Assembly (NCBI RefSeq): GCF_000264455.2
Contig: NC_017956.1
Span: 2,339,501 to 2,403,500 of the forward strand
Reading direction: 5' to 3'
DNA length: 64,000 nucleotides
From: Tistrella mobilis KA081020-065
GTDB lineage: Bacteria > Pseudomonadota > Alphaproteobacteria > Tistrellales > Tistrellaceae
The position numbers and the translations under genes were made by a program. The notes under the pieces are model-generated. The model was not told the origin of the DNA, did no database searches, and saw only the letters and a program-made list of their open reading frames with translations. Shown here one piece after another: positions 28,276 through 36,554 of this stretch; position 1 is the stretch's first letter; each line of letters begins with the position of its first letter.

Positions 28276-29007
28276 TCAGCCGCCCGATGCCTCCATGCGC
28301 ACGAGTTCAGCGTCGAGCAGGTCGGCGGTGATGGCGATGTGCTCTTCCAGCACCCCCACCGCGCGGTCGGGGTCGCGGGCGAGCACCGCATCCCTCAACA
28401 GGTCGTGTTCGGCCGACACCTCTTCCGCCCGGAAGGGACCCGCCAGCATCAGCCGCCGGTAGCGTTCGGCCTTGTCGTAAAGAAGCGCCCGGAAGCTCTT
28501 GAGGGCATTGAGCGGACAGGCGGAGACGAGGGCCGCATGGAAGGCGCGATGCCGCTCTTCCCAGGCGGCCCAGCCGGCATCGTCGCCCGCCCCCAGATGG
28601 CGCTCGGTCGCCCGGCGCAGCAAATGGTGGCTGGTGACGATCTCCGCCTCCCAGTCATCACCGCCGCAGGCGATGGCAAGGCGCAGTGCCGCCCCCTCGA
28701 TGATCTGCCGCGAGCGGGTGATGTCGACGAGATCCGCCCGGCTGACCGGCGCCACCCGAAAGCCGCGCTGACCCGAGAACGAGACCAGCCCGTCGGCCGC
28801 CAGCCGCGAGAGCGCCTCGCGCAGCGGGCTCAACCCCACGCCATAGCGGGCACGCATACTGCCCAGGTGCAGCTTGGTGTCGGGCTTCAGCGCCCCCGCC
28901 ACGATGTCCTGACGAATGCGCTCCAGCGCTTCCAGCGACAGGGTCGCGGCACGCGCGCCATCGGGCAACAGGGCATCCTCCGGCAGGTCGGGCAGGGTAT
29001 CGGCCAT
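28276..29007 (-). CDS. GntR-family regulator with FCD ligand-binding domain
   Basis: 243 residues. Winged-helix DNA-binding domain at about 25-90 (LERIRQDIVAGALKPDTKL, LSPLREALSRLAADGLV), then an all-helical FCD domain with the metal/ligand residues of ERHRAFHAALV and EHDLLRDAV. FCD regulators usually repress nearby transport and catabolic genes until they bind an organic acid. It lies upstream of the TRAP genes on the same strand and faces the cyclase/FAH genes, so it likely controls both sides. Confidence 0.9.
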   Translation of the reverse strand: MADTLPDLPEDALLPDGARAATLSLEALERIRQDIVAGALKPDTKLHLGSMRARYGVGLSPLREALSRLAADGLVSFSGQRGFRVAPVSRADLVDITRSRQIIEGAALRLAIACGGDDWEAEIVTSHHLLRRATERHLGAGDDAGWAAWEERHRAFHAALVSACPLNALKSFRALLYDKAERYRRLMLAGPFRAEEVSAEHDLLRDAVLARDPDRAVGVLEEHIAITADLLDAELVRMEASGG

Positions 29008-29080
29008 GGGCGGCCTCCGGCTGAGTGGCGAGGGGGTATATTCGGGGGATCGGGTGGCGGGAGCGTGTTCTTAGCCGATG

Positions 29081-29111
29081 TTTTGCTGCGACACGATATT
29101 GCGCTGCAAAA
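29081..29111. promoter_or_regulatory. Imperfect inverted repeat, candidate GntR operator
   Basis: TTTTGCTGCG (29081-29090) and CGCTGCAAAA (29102-29111) match as a palindrome in 9 of 10 positions over an 11-bp spacer. The site is in the AT-richer divergent region between the GntR gene and the cyclase gene. Confidence 0.45.
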
Positions 29112-29142
29112 TCGATCTGAGACCATCATACATCGTTCTGAC

Positions 29143-29154
29143 TCGAAATTTCGA
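29143..29154. promoter_or_regulatory. Palindrome TCGAAATTTCGA, candidate operator
   Basis: A perfect 12-bp palindrome in the same divergent region, 99 bp before the cyclase start. It is followed by a run of T. Either this or the repeat at 29081-29111 could bind the GntR regulator. Confidence 0.4.
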
Positions 29155-29253
29155 TTTTTTTATGCAGGATCGATGAAGCGCCGCGCTATGATGCCGGCAA
29201 CCGGAGGTTCGCCGCATAAGCGGACCCCACGATCCCTGAGGAGGATGACGTCC

Positions 29254-30030
29254 ATGGCCCGCCGCTTCGTCGATCTGTCGATCATGCTGGAGAACGGTGT
29301 CCGCTCGGATCCGCCCGGCTTCGAGCCCAAGATCACCTATATGAACCACGAGCAGACGCCCGCGCAGATCACCGCCTTCTTCCCCGGGCTGAAGCCCGAG
29401 GATCTGCCCGACGGCGAGGGCTGGGCGGTGGAGCAGGTGAACCTGATCACCCATAACGGCACGCATCTGGATGCGCCCTATCACTTCGCCTCGACCATGA
29501 ACAAGGGCGAGCGGGCGATCACGATCGACGAGGTGCCGCTGGACTGGTGCTTCCGCCCGGGCGTGAAGCTGGATTTCCGCCATCTGCCCGACGGCCATGT
29601 CGTCACCGCCGCCGAGGTCGAGGCCGAACTGGCCCGCATCGGCCACACGCTTCAGCCCTTCGACATCGTGATGGTCAACACCCGCGCCGGCAGCCGCTAC
29701 GGCCAGGACGATTATGTCGATGCCGGTTGCGGCATGGGCCGCGAGGCGACGCTCTACCTGCTGGAGCGCGGCGTGCGGGTCACCGGCACCGATGCCTGGA
29801 GCTGGGACGCGCCCTTCACCCATACCCGCGAGAAATATCTGGAAACCGGTGATGCCGGGCTGATCTGGGAAGGCCATCGCGCCGGCCGCGACATCGGCTA
29901 CTGCCATCTGGAGAAGCTGCACAACCTGGAAGCCGTGCCGGCCACCGGCTTCACCGTCGCCTGTTTCCCCGTGAAGATCCGCGGCGCCTCGGCAGGCTGG
30001 ACCCGGGCGGTGGCGATCTTCGAGGACTGA
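29254..30030 (+). CDS. Cyclase-family metal-dependent hydrolase (KynB/isatin hydrolase-like)
   Basis: 258 residues. It carries the H-x-G-T-H-x-D-x-P-x-H metal site of the family (HNGTHLDAPYHF), followed by a late EKLHNLEAVP segment. Relatives open an amide or lactam ring: arylformamidase KynB, isatin hydrolase. This one is longer before the metal site than KynB, and the substrate cannot be assigned. ATG 29254 has GAGGAGG nine bases upstream; an ATG at 29245 lies within that site. The FAH-family gene follows after 50 bp. Confidence 0.85.
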   Translation: MARRFVDLSIMLENGVRSDPPGFEPKITYMNHEQTPAQITAFFPGLKPEDLPDGEGWAVEQVNLITHNGTHLDAPYHFASTMNKGERAITIDEVPLDWCFRPGVKLDFRHLPDGHVVTAAEVEAELARIGHTLQPFDIVMVNTRAGSRYGQDDYVDAGCGMGREATLYLLERGVRVTGTDAWSWDAPFTHTREKYLETGDAGLIWEGHRAGRDIGYCHLEKLHNLEAVPATGFTVACFPVKIRGASAGWTRAVAIFED

Positions 30031-30080
30031 TCCCGCCGCCCCGCCCACGCCCCTCCTCCCCTTCTTCACGGATCCTGCCG

Positions 30081-31100
30081 ATGAAACTGCTCACCTTCGT
30101 GCCCGGCGCCGGCGCCTTTGAAACCGCGCCGGGCGAGGCCCGCCGCATCGGCGCGCTGATGGCCGATGGCGGCCGCGTGCTCGACCTCACCACCGCAGCC
30201 GCCGCCCGCATGGGCGCCGAGGCCGGCTTTGCCGCCTCGATGCTCGCGCTGATCGATGCCGGCGCCGACGGGCTCGGCCGCGCGGCCGAGCTGCTTGCCG
30301 AAGCCGAACGCGGCGGCGCGGCGGCGGATGCGGTGGTCGCGCTCGACGCGATCTCGTTCCGCAGCCCCCTGCCCCGGCCGCGCCAGATGCGCGACTGCCT
30401 GGTCTTCGAAACCCATCTGATCCAGGCTATGGAGGGCGGCCGCCGCCTGCTGGCCGGGCTGAAGGGCACCACGCCCGAGGCACTCGGCCTGCCGCCGGTG
30501 ACCGTGCCCCAGGTGTGGTACGAGCAGCCGATCTATTACAAGGCGAACCGGTTCAGCGTCATCGGCCATGAACAGCCGGTGCGCTGGCCAAGCCATTCGA
30601 AGCTGATGGATTACGAACTCGAACTGGGGATCGTACTCGCCAAAGGCGGCCGCGACATCCCGGCCACGACCGCGCATGACCACATCTTCGGCTATACGAT
30701 CTTCAACGACATGACCGCCCGCGACACCCAGTTCACCGAAATGCAGGGCAGTCTGGGGCCGGCGAAGGGCAAGGATTTCGACACCGGCAACATCATCGGT
30801 CCCTGGATCGTGACGGCCGACGAGATGACCGATCCCTACGCCCTCGGCATGCGGGTGCGCGTCAATGGCGAGCTGCGGGGCGAGGGCTCCAGCGCCTCCA
30901 TGCAGCACCGGTTCGACCGGATTCTCGCCCATATTTCGCGGGATGAGACCCTGCATGCCGGTGAATTCATCGGCTCGGGCACGGTCGGCAATGGCTGCGG
31001 CATCGAAACCGGCCAACTCCTTGATCCGGGTGACGTCGTCGAACTGGAAATCGACGGCATCGGGCGGCTCCGGAACCGCATCACACCACCTCGGGTTTGA
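30081..31100 (+). CDS. Fumarylacetoacetate hydrolase family protein
   Basis: 339 residues. A short N-terminal domain, then the FAH fold with its acidic metal ligands: E109-type FETHL region, DYELELGIVLAKGG (Glu-x-Glu), and FGYTIFNDMTARD with the metal Asp. Family members cleave C-C bonds in, or decarboxylate, diketo acids of aromatic breakdown. Placed after the ring-opening type hydrolase, it may act on a later intermediate of the same route; this is inference. The ribosome site is weak (CGGA). Confidence 0.85.
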   Translation: MKLLTFVPGAGAFETAPGEARRIGALMADGGRVLDLTTAAAARMGAEAGFAASMLALIDAGADGLGRAAELLAEAERGGAAADAVVALDAISFRSPLPRPRQMRDCLVFETHLIQAMEGGRRLLAGLKGTTPEALGLPPVTVPQVWYEQPIYYKANRFSVIGHEQPVRWPSHSKLMDYELELGIVLAKGGRDIPATTAHDHIFGYTIFNDMTARDTQFTEMQGSLGPAKGKDFDTGNIIGPWIVTADEMTDPYALGMRVRVNGELRGEGSSASMQHRFDRILAHISRDETLHAGEFIGSGTVGNGCGIETGQLLDPGDVVELEIDGIGRLRNRITPPRV

Positions 31101-31105
31101 TGCGC

Positions 31106-31171
31106 GGCGTCCGCGTTCACGCAGGAGGCGCCAACCTCCCCCGGGGGCGCAAATCGTGGAACGCGGACGCC
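31106..31171. other. 13-bp inverted repeat after the FAH gene
   Basis: GGCGTCCGCGTTC (31106-31118) and GAACGCGGACGCC (31159-31171) are perfect complements over a 40-bp loop that itself can pair (GCGCC/GGCGC). It begins 5 bp past the stop codon but has no T-tract. It may stabilise the mRNA 3' end or be a binding site. Confidence 0.55.
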
Positions 31172-31213
31172 TTGACCGCCTTGCGGAATTCCGATAAGAC
31201 TTGCGACATAAAA

Positions 31214-31219
31214 TATAAT
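31214..31219 (+). promoter_or_regulatory. Candidate -10 element of the liv operon
   Basis: TATAAT, a perfect -10 hexamer in a short AT-rich island (31205-31230) that stands out from the 70% G+C background. No good -35 is present at 16-18 bp, so an activator may be needed. It lies 193 bp before livG. Confidence 0.45.
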
Positions 31220-31319
31220 TACAAAAAGAACACAGGGACCCGATCCTCGCTGCGACCGGACGCTGTCTCCCGAAACACCCGGTCAACGCGCGCTCATCTA
31301 GGGGAGGAGTGAGCCGTCC

Positions 31320-31448
31320 GTGAACACACGGGGTCGTGCACGCACACGCAGGCCGAAGGTCTGCGCGATTGCGTTGCCGTGCCGCATGTGGGCGTGGACG
31401 CTTACAGATGCATGGCTCAGGACATCATCATTGAGACGAAGGGACTGA
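31320..31448 (+). CDS. Possible 42-codon leader ORF overlapping livG
   Basis: A GTG at 31320 follows the strongest ribosome site in this stretch (GGGGAGGAG, 31301-31309). It opens a 42-residue Arg-rich frame (VNTRGRARTRRP and on) that ends inside livG in another frame. livG itself has no good ribosome site, so its translation may depend on ribosomes ending this leader. The peptide resembles nothing known, and the spacing to GTG (11) is slightly long. Confidence 0.25.
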   Translation: MNTRGRARTRRPKVCAIALPCRMWAWTLTDAWLRTSSLRRRD

Positions 31449-32167
31449 CCAAGGAGTTCAAGGGCTTCACGGCGGTCAGCAATGTCGACCTTCAGGTGCG
31501 GCGCGGAACCATCCACGCCCTGATCGGTCCGAACGGGGCGGGCAAGACCACCTGCTTCAACCTGATCACCAAGTTCCTGATCCCCACCTCGGGTCAGATT
31601 CTCTATGACGGCCAGGATATCACCAGCGAGCAGCCGGCCGCGATCGCGCGTCGGGGCATGGTGCGGTCGTTCCAGATTTCCGCCGTCTTCCCGCATCTGA
31701 CGGTGCGCGAGAACGTGCGGATCGCCCTGCAGCACAAACTCGGCAACTCCTTCCATTTCTGGCGCTCCGACCGGGTGCTGAACGGCCTGCACGATCGTGC
31801 GGACGAGCTGCTGTCGGATGTCGGCCTGGAAGGCTATGGCGAGGCCATCACCGCCGAGCTGCCCTATGGCCGCAAACGTGCGCTCGAAATCGCGACCACG
31901 CTGGCGCTGGAGCCCAAGGTTCTGCTGCTGGACGAACCGATGGCGGGCATGGCGCACGAAGACGTGGGCCGCATCGCCGAGCTGATCAAGCGCGTGGCCA
32001 AGGGCCGGACGGTGCTGATGGTCGAGCACAACCTCAAGGTCGTGGCGAACCTCTCGGACAAGATCACCGTGCTTCAGCGCGGTGCGATCCTGGCCCAGGG
32101 CACCTATGCCGAGGTGTCCGAGAACCCCGAAGTCGTCCAGGCCTATATGGGAACCGGTCATGGCTGA
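31412..32167 (+). CDS. livG: Branched-chain-type amino acid ABC transporter ATPase (LivG-like)
   Basis: 251 residues. Walker A GPNGAGKT near residue 38, Q-loop FQIS, Walker B VLLLDEP and switch His in MVEHN. The signature loop reads LPYGRKRALEI instead of LSGGQ, as is normal for LivG, and the C-terminal segment AYMGTG is usual for it. It energises uptake with LivF on the LivHM pore. ATG 31412 is chosen by family alignment; a GTG at 31379 is in frame. Overlaps livF by 8 bp. Confidence 0.9.
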   Translation: MAQDIIIETKGLTKEFKGFTAVSNVDLQVRRGTIHALIGPNGAGKTTCFNLITKFLIPTSGQILYDGQDITSEQPAAIARRGMVRSFQISAVFPHLTVRENVRIALQHKLGNSFHFWRSDRVLNGLHDRADELLSDVGLEGYGEAITAELPYGRKRALEIATTLALEPKVLLLDEPMAGMAHEDVGRIAELIKRVAKGRTVLMVEHNLKVVANLSDKITVLQRGAILAQGTYAEVSENPEVVQAYMGTGHG

Positions 32168-32897
32168 GCCCGCCCGCAAGATGGCCGCCACGTCGGCCGC
32201 CCCCCTCCTCACCGTCCGCGATCTCAACGCCTGGTACGGCGAGAGCCACGTGCTGCACGGCATCAATGTCGACGTCAATCCGGGCGAGGTGGTCACCCTG
32301 CTCGGCCGCAACGGCGCCGGCAAGACCACGACGCTCAAATGCATCATGGGCATCGTGCGCAGCCGCAAGGGCAGCATCACCTTCGAGGGCCGCGAGACCA
32401 TCGGCATGTCCTCGAACCAGATCGCCCGCGCCGGCATCGCTTTCTGCCCGGAAGAGCGCGCGATCTTCTCCAGCCTCGACGTGATCGAGAACCTGATGCT
32501 GCCGCCGGTGATCAAACAGGGCGGCATGTCGGTGGAGGAGGTCTTCGGCCTGTTCCCGCGCCTGAAAGAGCGCGGCAGCAGCCAGGGCACCAAGCTTTCG
32601 GGTGGTGAGCAGCAGATGCTCGCCATCGCCCGCATCCTGCGCACCGGCGCCAATCTGCTGCTGCTCGACGAGCCGACCGAAGGTCTGGCACCGGTCATCG
32701 TGCAGCAGATCGGCGAGATCATCCGCGCCCTGAAGGCGAAAGGCTTCACCATCGTTCTGGTGGAGCAGAACTTTCATTTCGCCTCGACGGTTGCGGACCG
32801 GCATTATGTGGTCGAGGAAGGTCATGTGGTGGACATGCTCACCGCTGACGACATCGCGACCAGCCAGGACAAGCTCAAGCAGTATCTCGGCGTCTGA
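32160..32897 (+). CDS. livF: Branched-chain-type amino acid ABC transporter ATPase (LivF-like)
   Basis: 245 residues. Walker A GRNGAGKT, signature LSGGEQQMLAIARIL, Walker B LLLDEPTEGLAP and switch region LVEQN are intact. The CPEERAIFSSLDVIENL stretch is typical of LivF. About 12 extra residues (Ala/Lys rich) precede the fold. Works with LivG as the second nucleotide-binding subunit. Confidence 0.92.
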   Translation: MAEPARKMAATSAAPLLTVRDLNAWYGESHVLHGINVDVNPGEVVTLLGRNGAGKTTTLKCIMGIVRSRKGSITFEGRETIGMSSNQIARAGIAFCPEERAIFSSLDVIENLMLPPVIKQGGMSVEEVFGLFPRLKERGSSQGTKLSGGEQQMLAIARILRTGANLLLLDEPTEGLAPVIVQQIGEIIRALKAKGFTIVLVEQNFHFASTVADRHYVVEEGHVVDMLTADDIATSQDKLKQYLGV

Positions 32898-33197
32898 CCG
32901 GCGCCGGGGCCGGGCCTGTCCCGGCACGACTCTCGGCGTCACGCTCGTGGCGTCGGGCCAGAGAAGGTCGCGGCGGCGCGCCTCCGGAACGTGACGGACC
33001 CATCCAGAAGGTCTGCCGGTCCGATCGAGGCCCTGTCTCCCGCCAAGAGTCCGCACGCGGCGTTCGCGCCCGCGCCCGGCCGGTTCCAGGACCGATGCCG
33101 GCCGGGCCGGACCGGTTGCACGTGACCCGACCTCAACTGTCCCGCGAACGTAATCACCGCCTCAGGCAGAAGACCTCAGGGGAGGAGTTTTCAAGCC
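32898..33197. other. 300-bp spacer between livF and the binding-protein gene
   Basis: No gene, terminator or clear promoter is seen. The last bases hold the ribosome site (AGGGGAGG) of the binding-protein gene. The length leaves room for a separate promoter or an mRNA processing site that would raise expression of the binding protein. Confidence 0.5.
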
Positions 33198-34418
33198 ATG
33201 ACGTTCAAGTTGACCCTCGCAGCCGTCACCGCCGCCGTCGTCGCCGCCTTCTCGGCCGGCGCGGCGCAGGCCCAGATCACCGACAATGTGGTGCGCATCG
33301 GCGTGCTGAACGACCAGTCGGGCATCTATACCGACCTGTCGGGCCCCGGCGGCGTGGATGCGGCCCGGATGGCGATCGAGGATTTCGGCGGCTCCGTCGC
33401 CGGTGCCAAGATCGAGCTGGTCTCGGCCGATCACCAGAACAAGCCCGATATCGGCTCCAACATCGCGAACCAGTGGTATGACCGCGATGGCGTCGATGCG
33501 ATCTTCGACGTGCCCACCTCGTCCGTGGCCCTGGCGGTGCAGAACATCGCCAAGGAAAAGGGCAAGGTGATGATCGACCACGGCGCGGCCACCTCCGACC
33601 TCACCGGCAAGGCCTGCTCGCCCACCGGCATCCACTGGACCTACGACACCTATGCGCTCGCCAACGGCACCGGCCGCGCGCTGGTCGAACAGGGCGCCAA
33701 GAAGTGGTACTTCATCACCGCCGACTATGCCTTCGGCCACGCGCTGGAGCGTGACACCTCCAACGCCGTCACCGCCGCGGGCGGCGAAGTCGTGGGCACC
33801 GTGCGCTCGCCCTTCCCGTCGACCGACTTTTCGTCCTTCCTGCTCCAGGCTCAGGGCTCGGGCGCGGACGTGATCGGCCTGGCCAATGCCGGCGGCGACA
33901 CCGTCAACTCGATCAAGCAGGCGGCCGAATTCGGCATCACCCAGGGCGGCCAGAAGCTGGCCTCGCTGCTGGTCTTCCTGTCCGACGTGCACTCGCTCGG
34001 CCTTGAAGTCTCGCAGGGCCTGGTGCTCACCACCGGCTTCTACTGGGATCTGAACGACGAGACCCGCGCCTTCGCCAAGCGGTTCGGCGAGCGCAATGGC
34101 GGCAAGATGCCGACCATGGTCCAGGCCGGCATCTATTCCTCGGTCACGCACTATCTGAAGGCGGTCGAGGCGACCAAGTCGGATGACGGCAAGACCGTGG
34201 TCGATCAGATGAAGAAGACCCCGGTCAACGACTTCTTCGCCAAGGGCGGCACCATCCGCGAGGACGGCCGCATGGTCCACGACATGTATCTGATGCAGAT
34301 CAAGTCGCCGGCGGAGTCGAAGGGCCCCTACGACTATTACAAGCTGCTCGCCACCATCCCTGGCGACCAGGCCTTCCGTCCGATGGACAAGGGCGAATGC
34401 CCGCTGGTCACGAAGTGA
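33198..34418 (+). CDS. Liv-type ABC transporter substrate-binding protein 1
   Basis: 406 residues. Sec signal of about 25 residues (ends GAAQAQI), then a type I periplasmic binding fold: VRIGVLNDQSGIY at the start, DHQNKPDIGSNIANQWYDRDGV, and ITADYAFGHALE in the second lobe. Members of this branch often bind amides, urea-like compounds or aromatic acids rather than leucine, so the ligand is open. It lies between livF and livH, and a second very similar protein is encoded 4.1 kb downstream. Confidence 0.9.
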   Translation: MTFKLTLAAVTAAVVAAFSAGAAQAQITDNVVRIGVLNDQSGIYTDLSGPGGVDAARMAIEDFGGSVAGAKIELVSADHQNKPDIGSNIANQWYDRDGVDAIFDVPTSSVALAVQNIAKEKGKVMIDHGAATSDLTGKACSPTGIHWTYDTYALANGTGRALVEQGAKKWYFITADYAFGHALERDTSNAVTAAGGEVVGTVRSPFPSTDFSSFLLQAQGSGADVIGLANAGGDTVNSIKQAAEFGITQGGQKLASLLVFLSDVHSLGLEVSQGLVLTTGFYWDLNDETRAFAKRFGERNGGKMPTMVQAGIYSSVTHYLKAVEATKSDDGKTVVDQMKKTPVNDFFAKGGTIREDGRMVHDMYLMQIKSPAESKGPYDYYKLLATIPGDQAFRPMDKGECPLVTK

Positions 34419-34478
34419 TCAGCCTTTGAACAACCGTCACCCATCACATCCGACGCCGACACGAGGGGCACATCCTTC

Positions 34479-35366
34479 ATGATGGAATTGATCGGCATTC
34501 CGCCGCAGGTCCTCTTCGGCCAGCTGCTTCTCGGGCTGATCAACGGCGCCTTCTACGCCATGCTCAGCCTGGGCCTGGCCCTTATCTTCGGCCTGCTCAA
34601 CATCATCAACTTCTCCCACGGTGCCCAGTACATGATGGGCGCATTCGTGGCGTGGCTGGTGCTGCAGTACGCCGGGATCGGGTACTGGGCCGCCCTGATC
34701 ATCTCCCCCATCATCGTCGGTTTGTTCGGCGTGGTGCTTGAACGGTTGTTGATCCGCCGGCTCTACAACCTCGATCATCTTTACGGGCTATTGCTCACCT
34801 TCGGCCTCGCATTGATGATCGAGGGCTTCTTCCGCCAGCTCTACGGCATCTCGGGTCAGCCCTATGCCATCCCGGCGGCGCTGCAGGGCGGCACCAATCT
34901 GGGCTTCATGTTCCTGCCCACCTATCGGGCCTGGATCCTGATCGCCTCGCTTGCCGTCTGCATCGCGACCTGGGCGATCATCGAGAAGACCCGGCTCGGC
35001 GCCTATCTGCGCGCCGCGACCGAGAACCCGACCATGGTGCAGGCCTTCGGCATCAATGTGCCGCTGCTCATCACCCTCACCTACGGCTTCGGCGTGGCGC
35101 TGGCCGCCTTCGCCGGTGTCATGGCCGCCCCTGCCTACCAGGTCAGCCCGCTGATGGGCTCCAACCTCATCATCATCGTGTTCGCGGTGGTGGTCATCGG
35201 CGGCATGGGCTCGATCATGGGTGCGGTGGTCACCGGCTTCGGCCTGGGCCTGCTCGAAGGCCTGACCAAGGTCTTCTACCCCGAAGCCTCCAGCACCGTG
35301 ATCTTCGTGGTCATGGCCATCGTGCTCCTCATCAAGCCTGCGGGCCTGTTCGGAAAGGCGGCGTGA
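34479..35366 (+). CDS. livH: Liv-type ABC transporter permease (LivH-like)
   Basis: 295 residues with eight or nine membrane segments. Typical LivH features: LLLGLINGAFYAMLSLGLALIFG at the start, INFSHGAQYMMGAF, then the loop LGAYLRAATENPTMVQAFGIN, which contacts the ATPase, and VIGGMGSIMGAVVTGFGLGL. Two ATG codons (34479, 34482) follow GAGGGG. livM starts 4 bp after the stop. Confidence 0.92.
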   Translation: MMELIGIPPQVLFGQLLLGLINGAFYAMLSLGLALIFGLLNIINFSHGAQYMMGAFVAWLVLQYAGIGYWAALIISPIIVGLFGVVLERLLIRRLYNLDHLYGLLLTFGLALMIEGFFRQLYGISGQPYAIPAALQGGTNLGFMFLPTYRAWILIASLAVCIATWAIIEKTRLGAYLRAATENPTMVQAFGINVPLLITLTYGFGVALAAFAGVMAAPAYQVSPLMGSNLIIIVFAVVVIGGMGSIMGAVVTGFGLGLLEGLTKVFYPEASSTVIFVVMAIVLLIKPAGLFGKAA

Positions 35367-35370
35367 TCCC

Positions 35371-36354
35371 ATGAGCGTCAATACCGTTCCCGCTGCCCGC
35401 AGCACCCGCGGCCAGAAGGCCGCCGGCCTCACCATGATCGGCGTCGCGATCGCGATCCTGGTCGGCCTCGCGGCACCACACGTCGTCTACCCCGTCTTCC
35501 TGATGAAGGCGTTGTGCTTCGCGCTCTTCGCCTCGGGCTTCAACCTGCTGCTGGGCTATGTCGGCCTGCTCAGCTTCGGCCATGCCGCATATTTCGGCTT
35601 CGCCGCCTATATCTGCGGTCATGTGGTCAAAGTCTGGGGGTTGTCGCCGGAAATCGGCATCCTGCTCGGCACCCTCACCGGCGCCGGGCTCGGCCTGATC
35701 ATCGGCGGGCTCGCCATCCGGCGCCAGGGCATCTACTTCGCCATGGTGACGCTGGCCTTCGCGCAGATGGTCTTCTTCCTGGCCCTTCAGGCACCGTTCA
35801 CCGGCGGTGAGGACGGCATCCAGGGCATCCCGCGCGGCATGCTGTTCGGCCTGATCAGCCTGCATGACGACATGACCATGTATTATGTCGTCTTCGCCAT
35901 TTTCCTGATCGGCCTGCTGTTCATCCACCGGGTCATCCACTCGCCTTTCGGCCAGACGCTCAAGGCGATCCGCGAAAACGAGCAGCGCGCCATCTCGCTC
36001 GGCTACGACGTCAACCGCTACAAGCTGCTGGCCTTCGTGCTGTCCTCGGGCATCGCCGGGCTCGCCGGCTCGACCAAGGCGCTGGTCTTTCAGATCGCCA
36101 CGCTCACCGATGTGCACTGGCACGCCTCGGGCGAGGTGGTGCTGATGACCCTGCTCGGCGGCGTCGGCACCGTGCTCGGCCCGACTGTCGGCGCGTTCCT
36201 GGTCACCGGCATCCAGAACTATTTCGCGCAGGTCGGCGCCTGGGTGACCATCATCCAGGGCGGGATCTTCGTGGCCTGCGTGCTGCTGTTCCGTCGCGGC
36301 ATCGTCGGCGAATACCTGGCCTTCATGGAGCGGCGGCGCAGCCGCAAATCCTGA
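35371..36354 (+). CDS. livM: Liv-type ABC transporter permease (LivM-like)
   Basis: 327 residues, about nine membrane segments. LivM markers: LLLGYVGLLSFGHAAYFG, GLAIRRQGIYFAMVTLAFAQ, the ATPase-contact loop SPFGQTLKAIRENEQRAISLGYD and LLGGVGTVLGPTVGAF. It forms the pore with LivH. An intrinsic terminator 30 bp past the stop ends this transcript. Confidence 0.92.
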   Translation: MSVNTVPAARSTRGQKAAGLTMIGVAIAILVGLAAPHVVYPVFLMKALCFALFASGFNLLLGYVGLLSFGHAAYFGFAAYICGHVVKVWGLSPEIGILLGTLTGAGLGLIIGGLAIRRQGIYFAMVTLAFAQMVFFLALQAPFTGGEDGIQGIPRGMLFGLISLHDDMTMYYVVFAIFLIGLLFIHRVIHSPFGQTLKAIRENEQRAISLGYDVNRYKLLAFVLSSGIAGLAGSTKALVFQIATLTDVHWHASGEVVLMTLLGGVGTVLGPTVGAFLVTGIQNYFAQVGAWVTIIQGGIFVACVLLFRRGIVGEYLAFMERRRSRKS

Positions 36355-36384
36355 TCGACACAGCCATCATCGGTGGCCGTTACG

Positions 36385-36419
36385 AAAGCCGCCATACCTC
36401 AGGGGTATGGCGGCTTTTT
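36385..36419 (+). terminator. Terminator of the liv operon
   Basis: AAAGCCGCCATACC and GGTATGGCGGCTTT form a 14-bp perfect stem over a 5-base loop, followed by T residues. Confidence 0.9.
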
Positions 36420-36457
36420 CGCGTGATATTAACCATACAGCGCGCCTGACTCACATT

Positions 36458-36486
36458 TTGGCAATAAATTTCAACCATTGATTAAT
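36458..36486 (+). promoter_or_regulatory. Promoter of the chemoreceptor gene
   Basis: TTGGCA (5/6 to the -35 consensus) and ATTAAT (4/6 to the -10) are separated by exactly 17 bp in an AT-rich patch, 68 bp before the start codon. Confidence 0.55.
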
Positions 36487-36554
36487 GGGGCCGGTTTAGA
36501 CTCCCCCGATCCGGCGCCCTTCCCGGGCCCCGAGGTTTCCCGGAGTTCCGGACG

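Noticed and set aside
28246-29253. N-terminal extension of the cyclase gene across the GntR gene and promoter
   Set aside because: It lies antisense to a well-supported regulator gene, and the cyclase has its own ribosome site at 29241.
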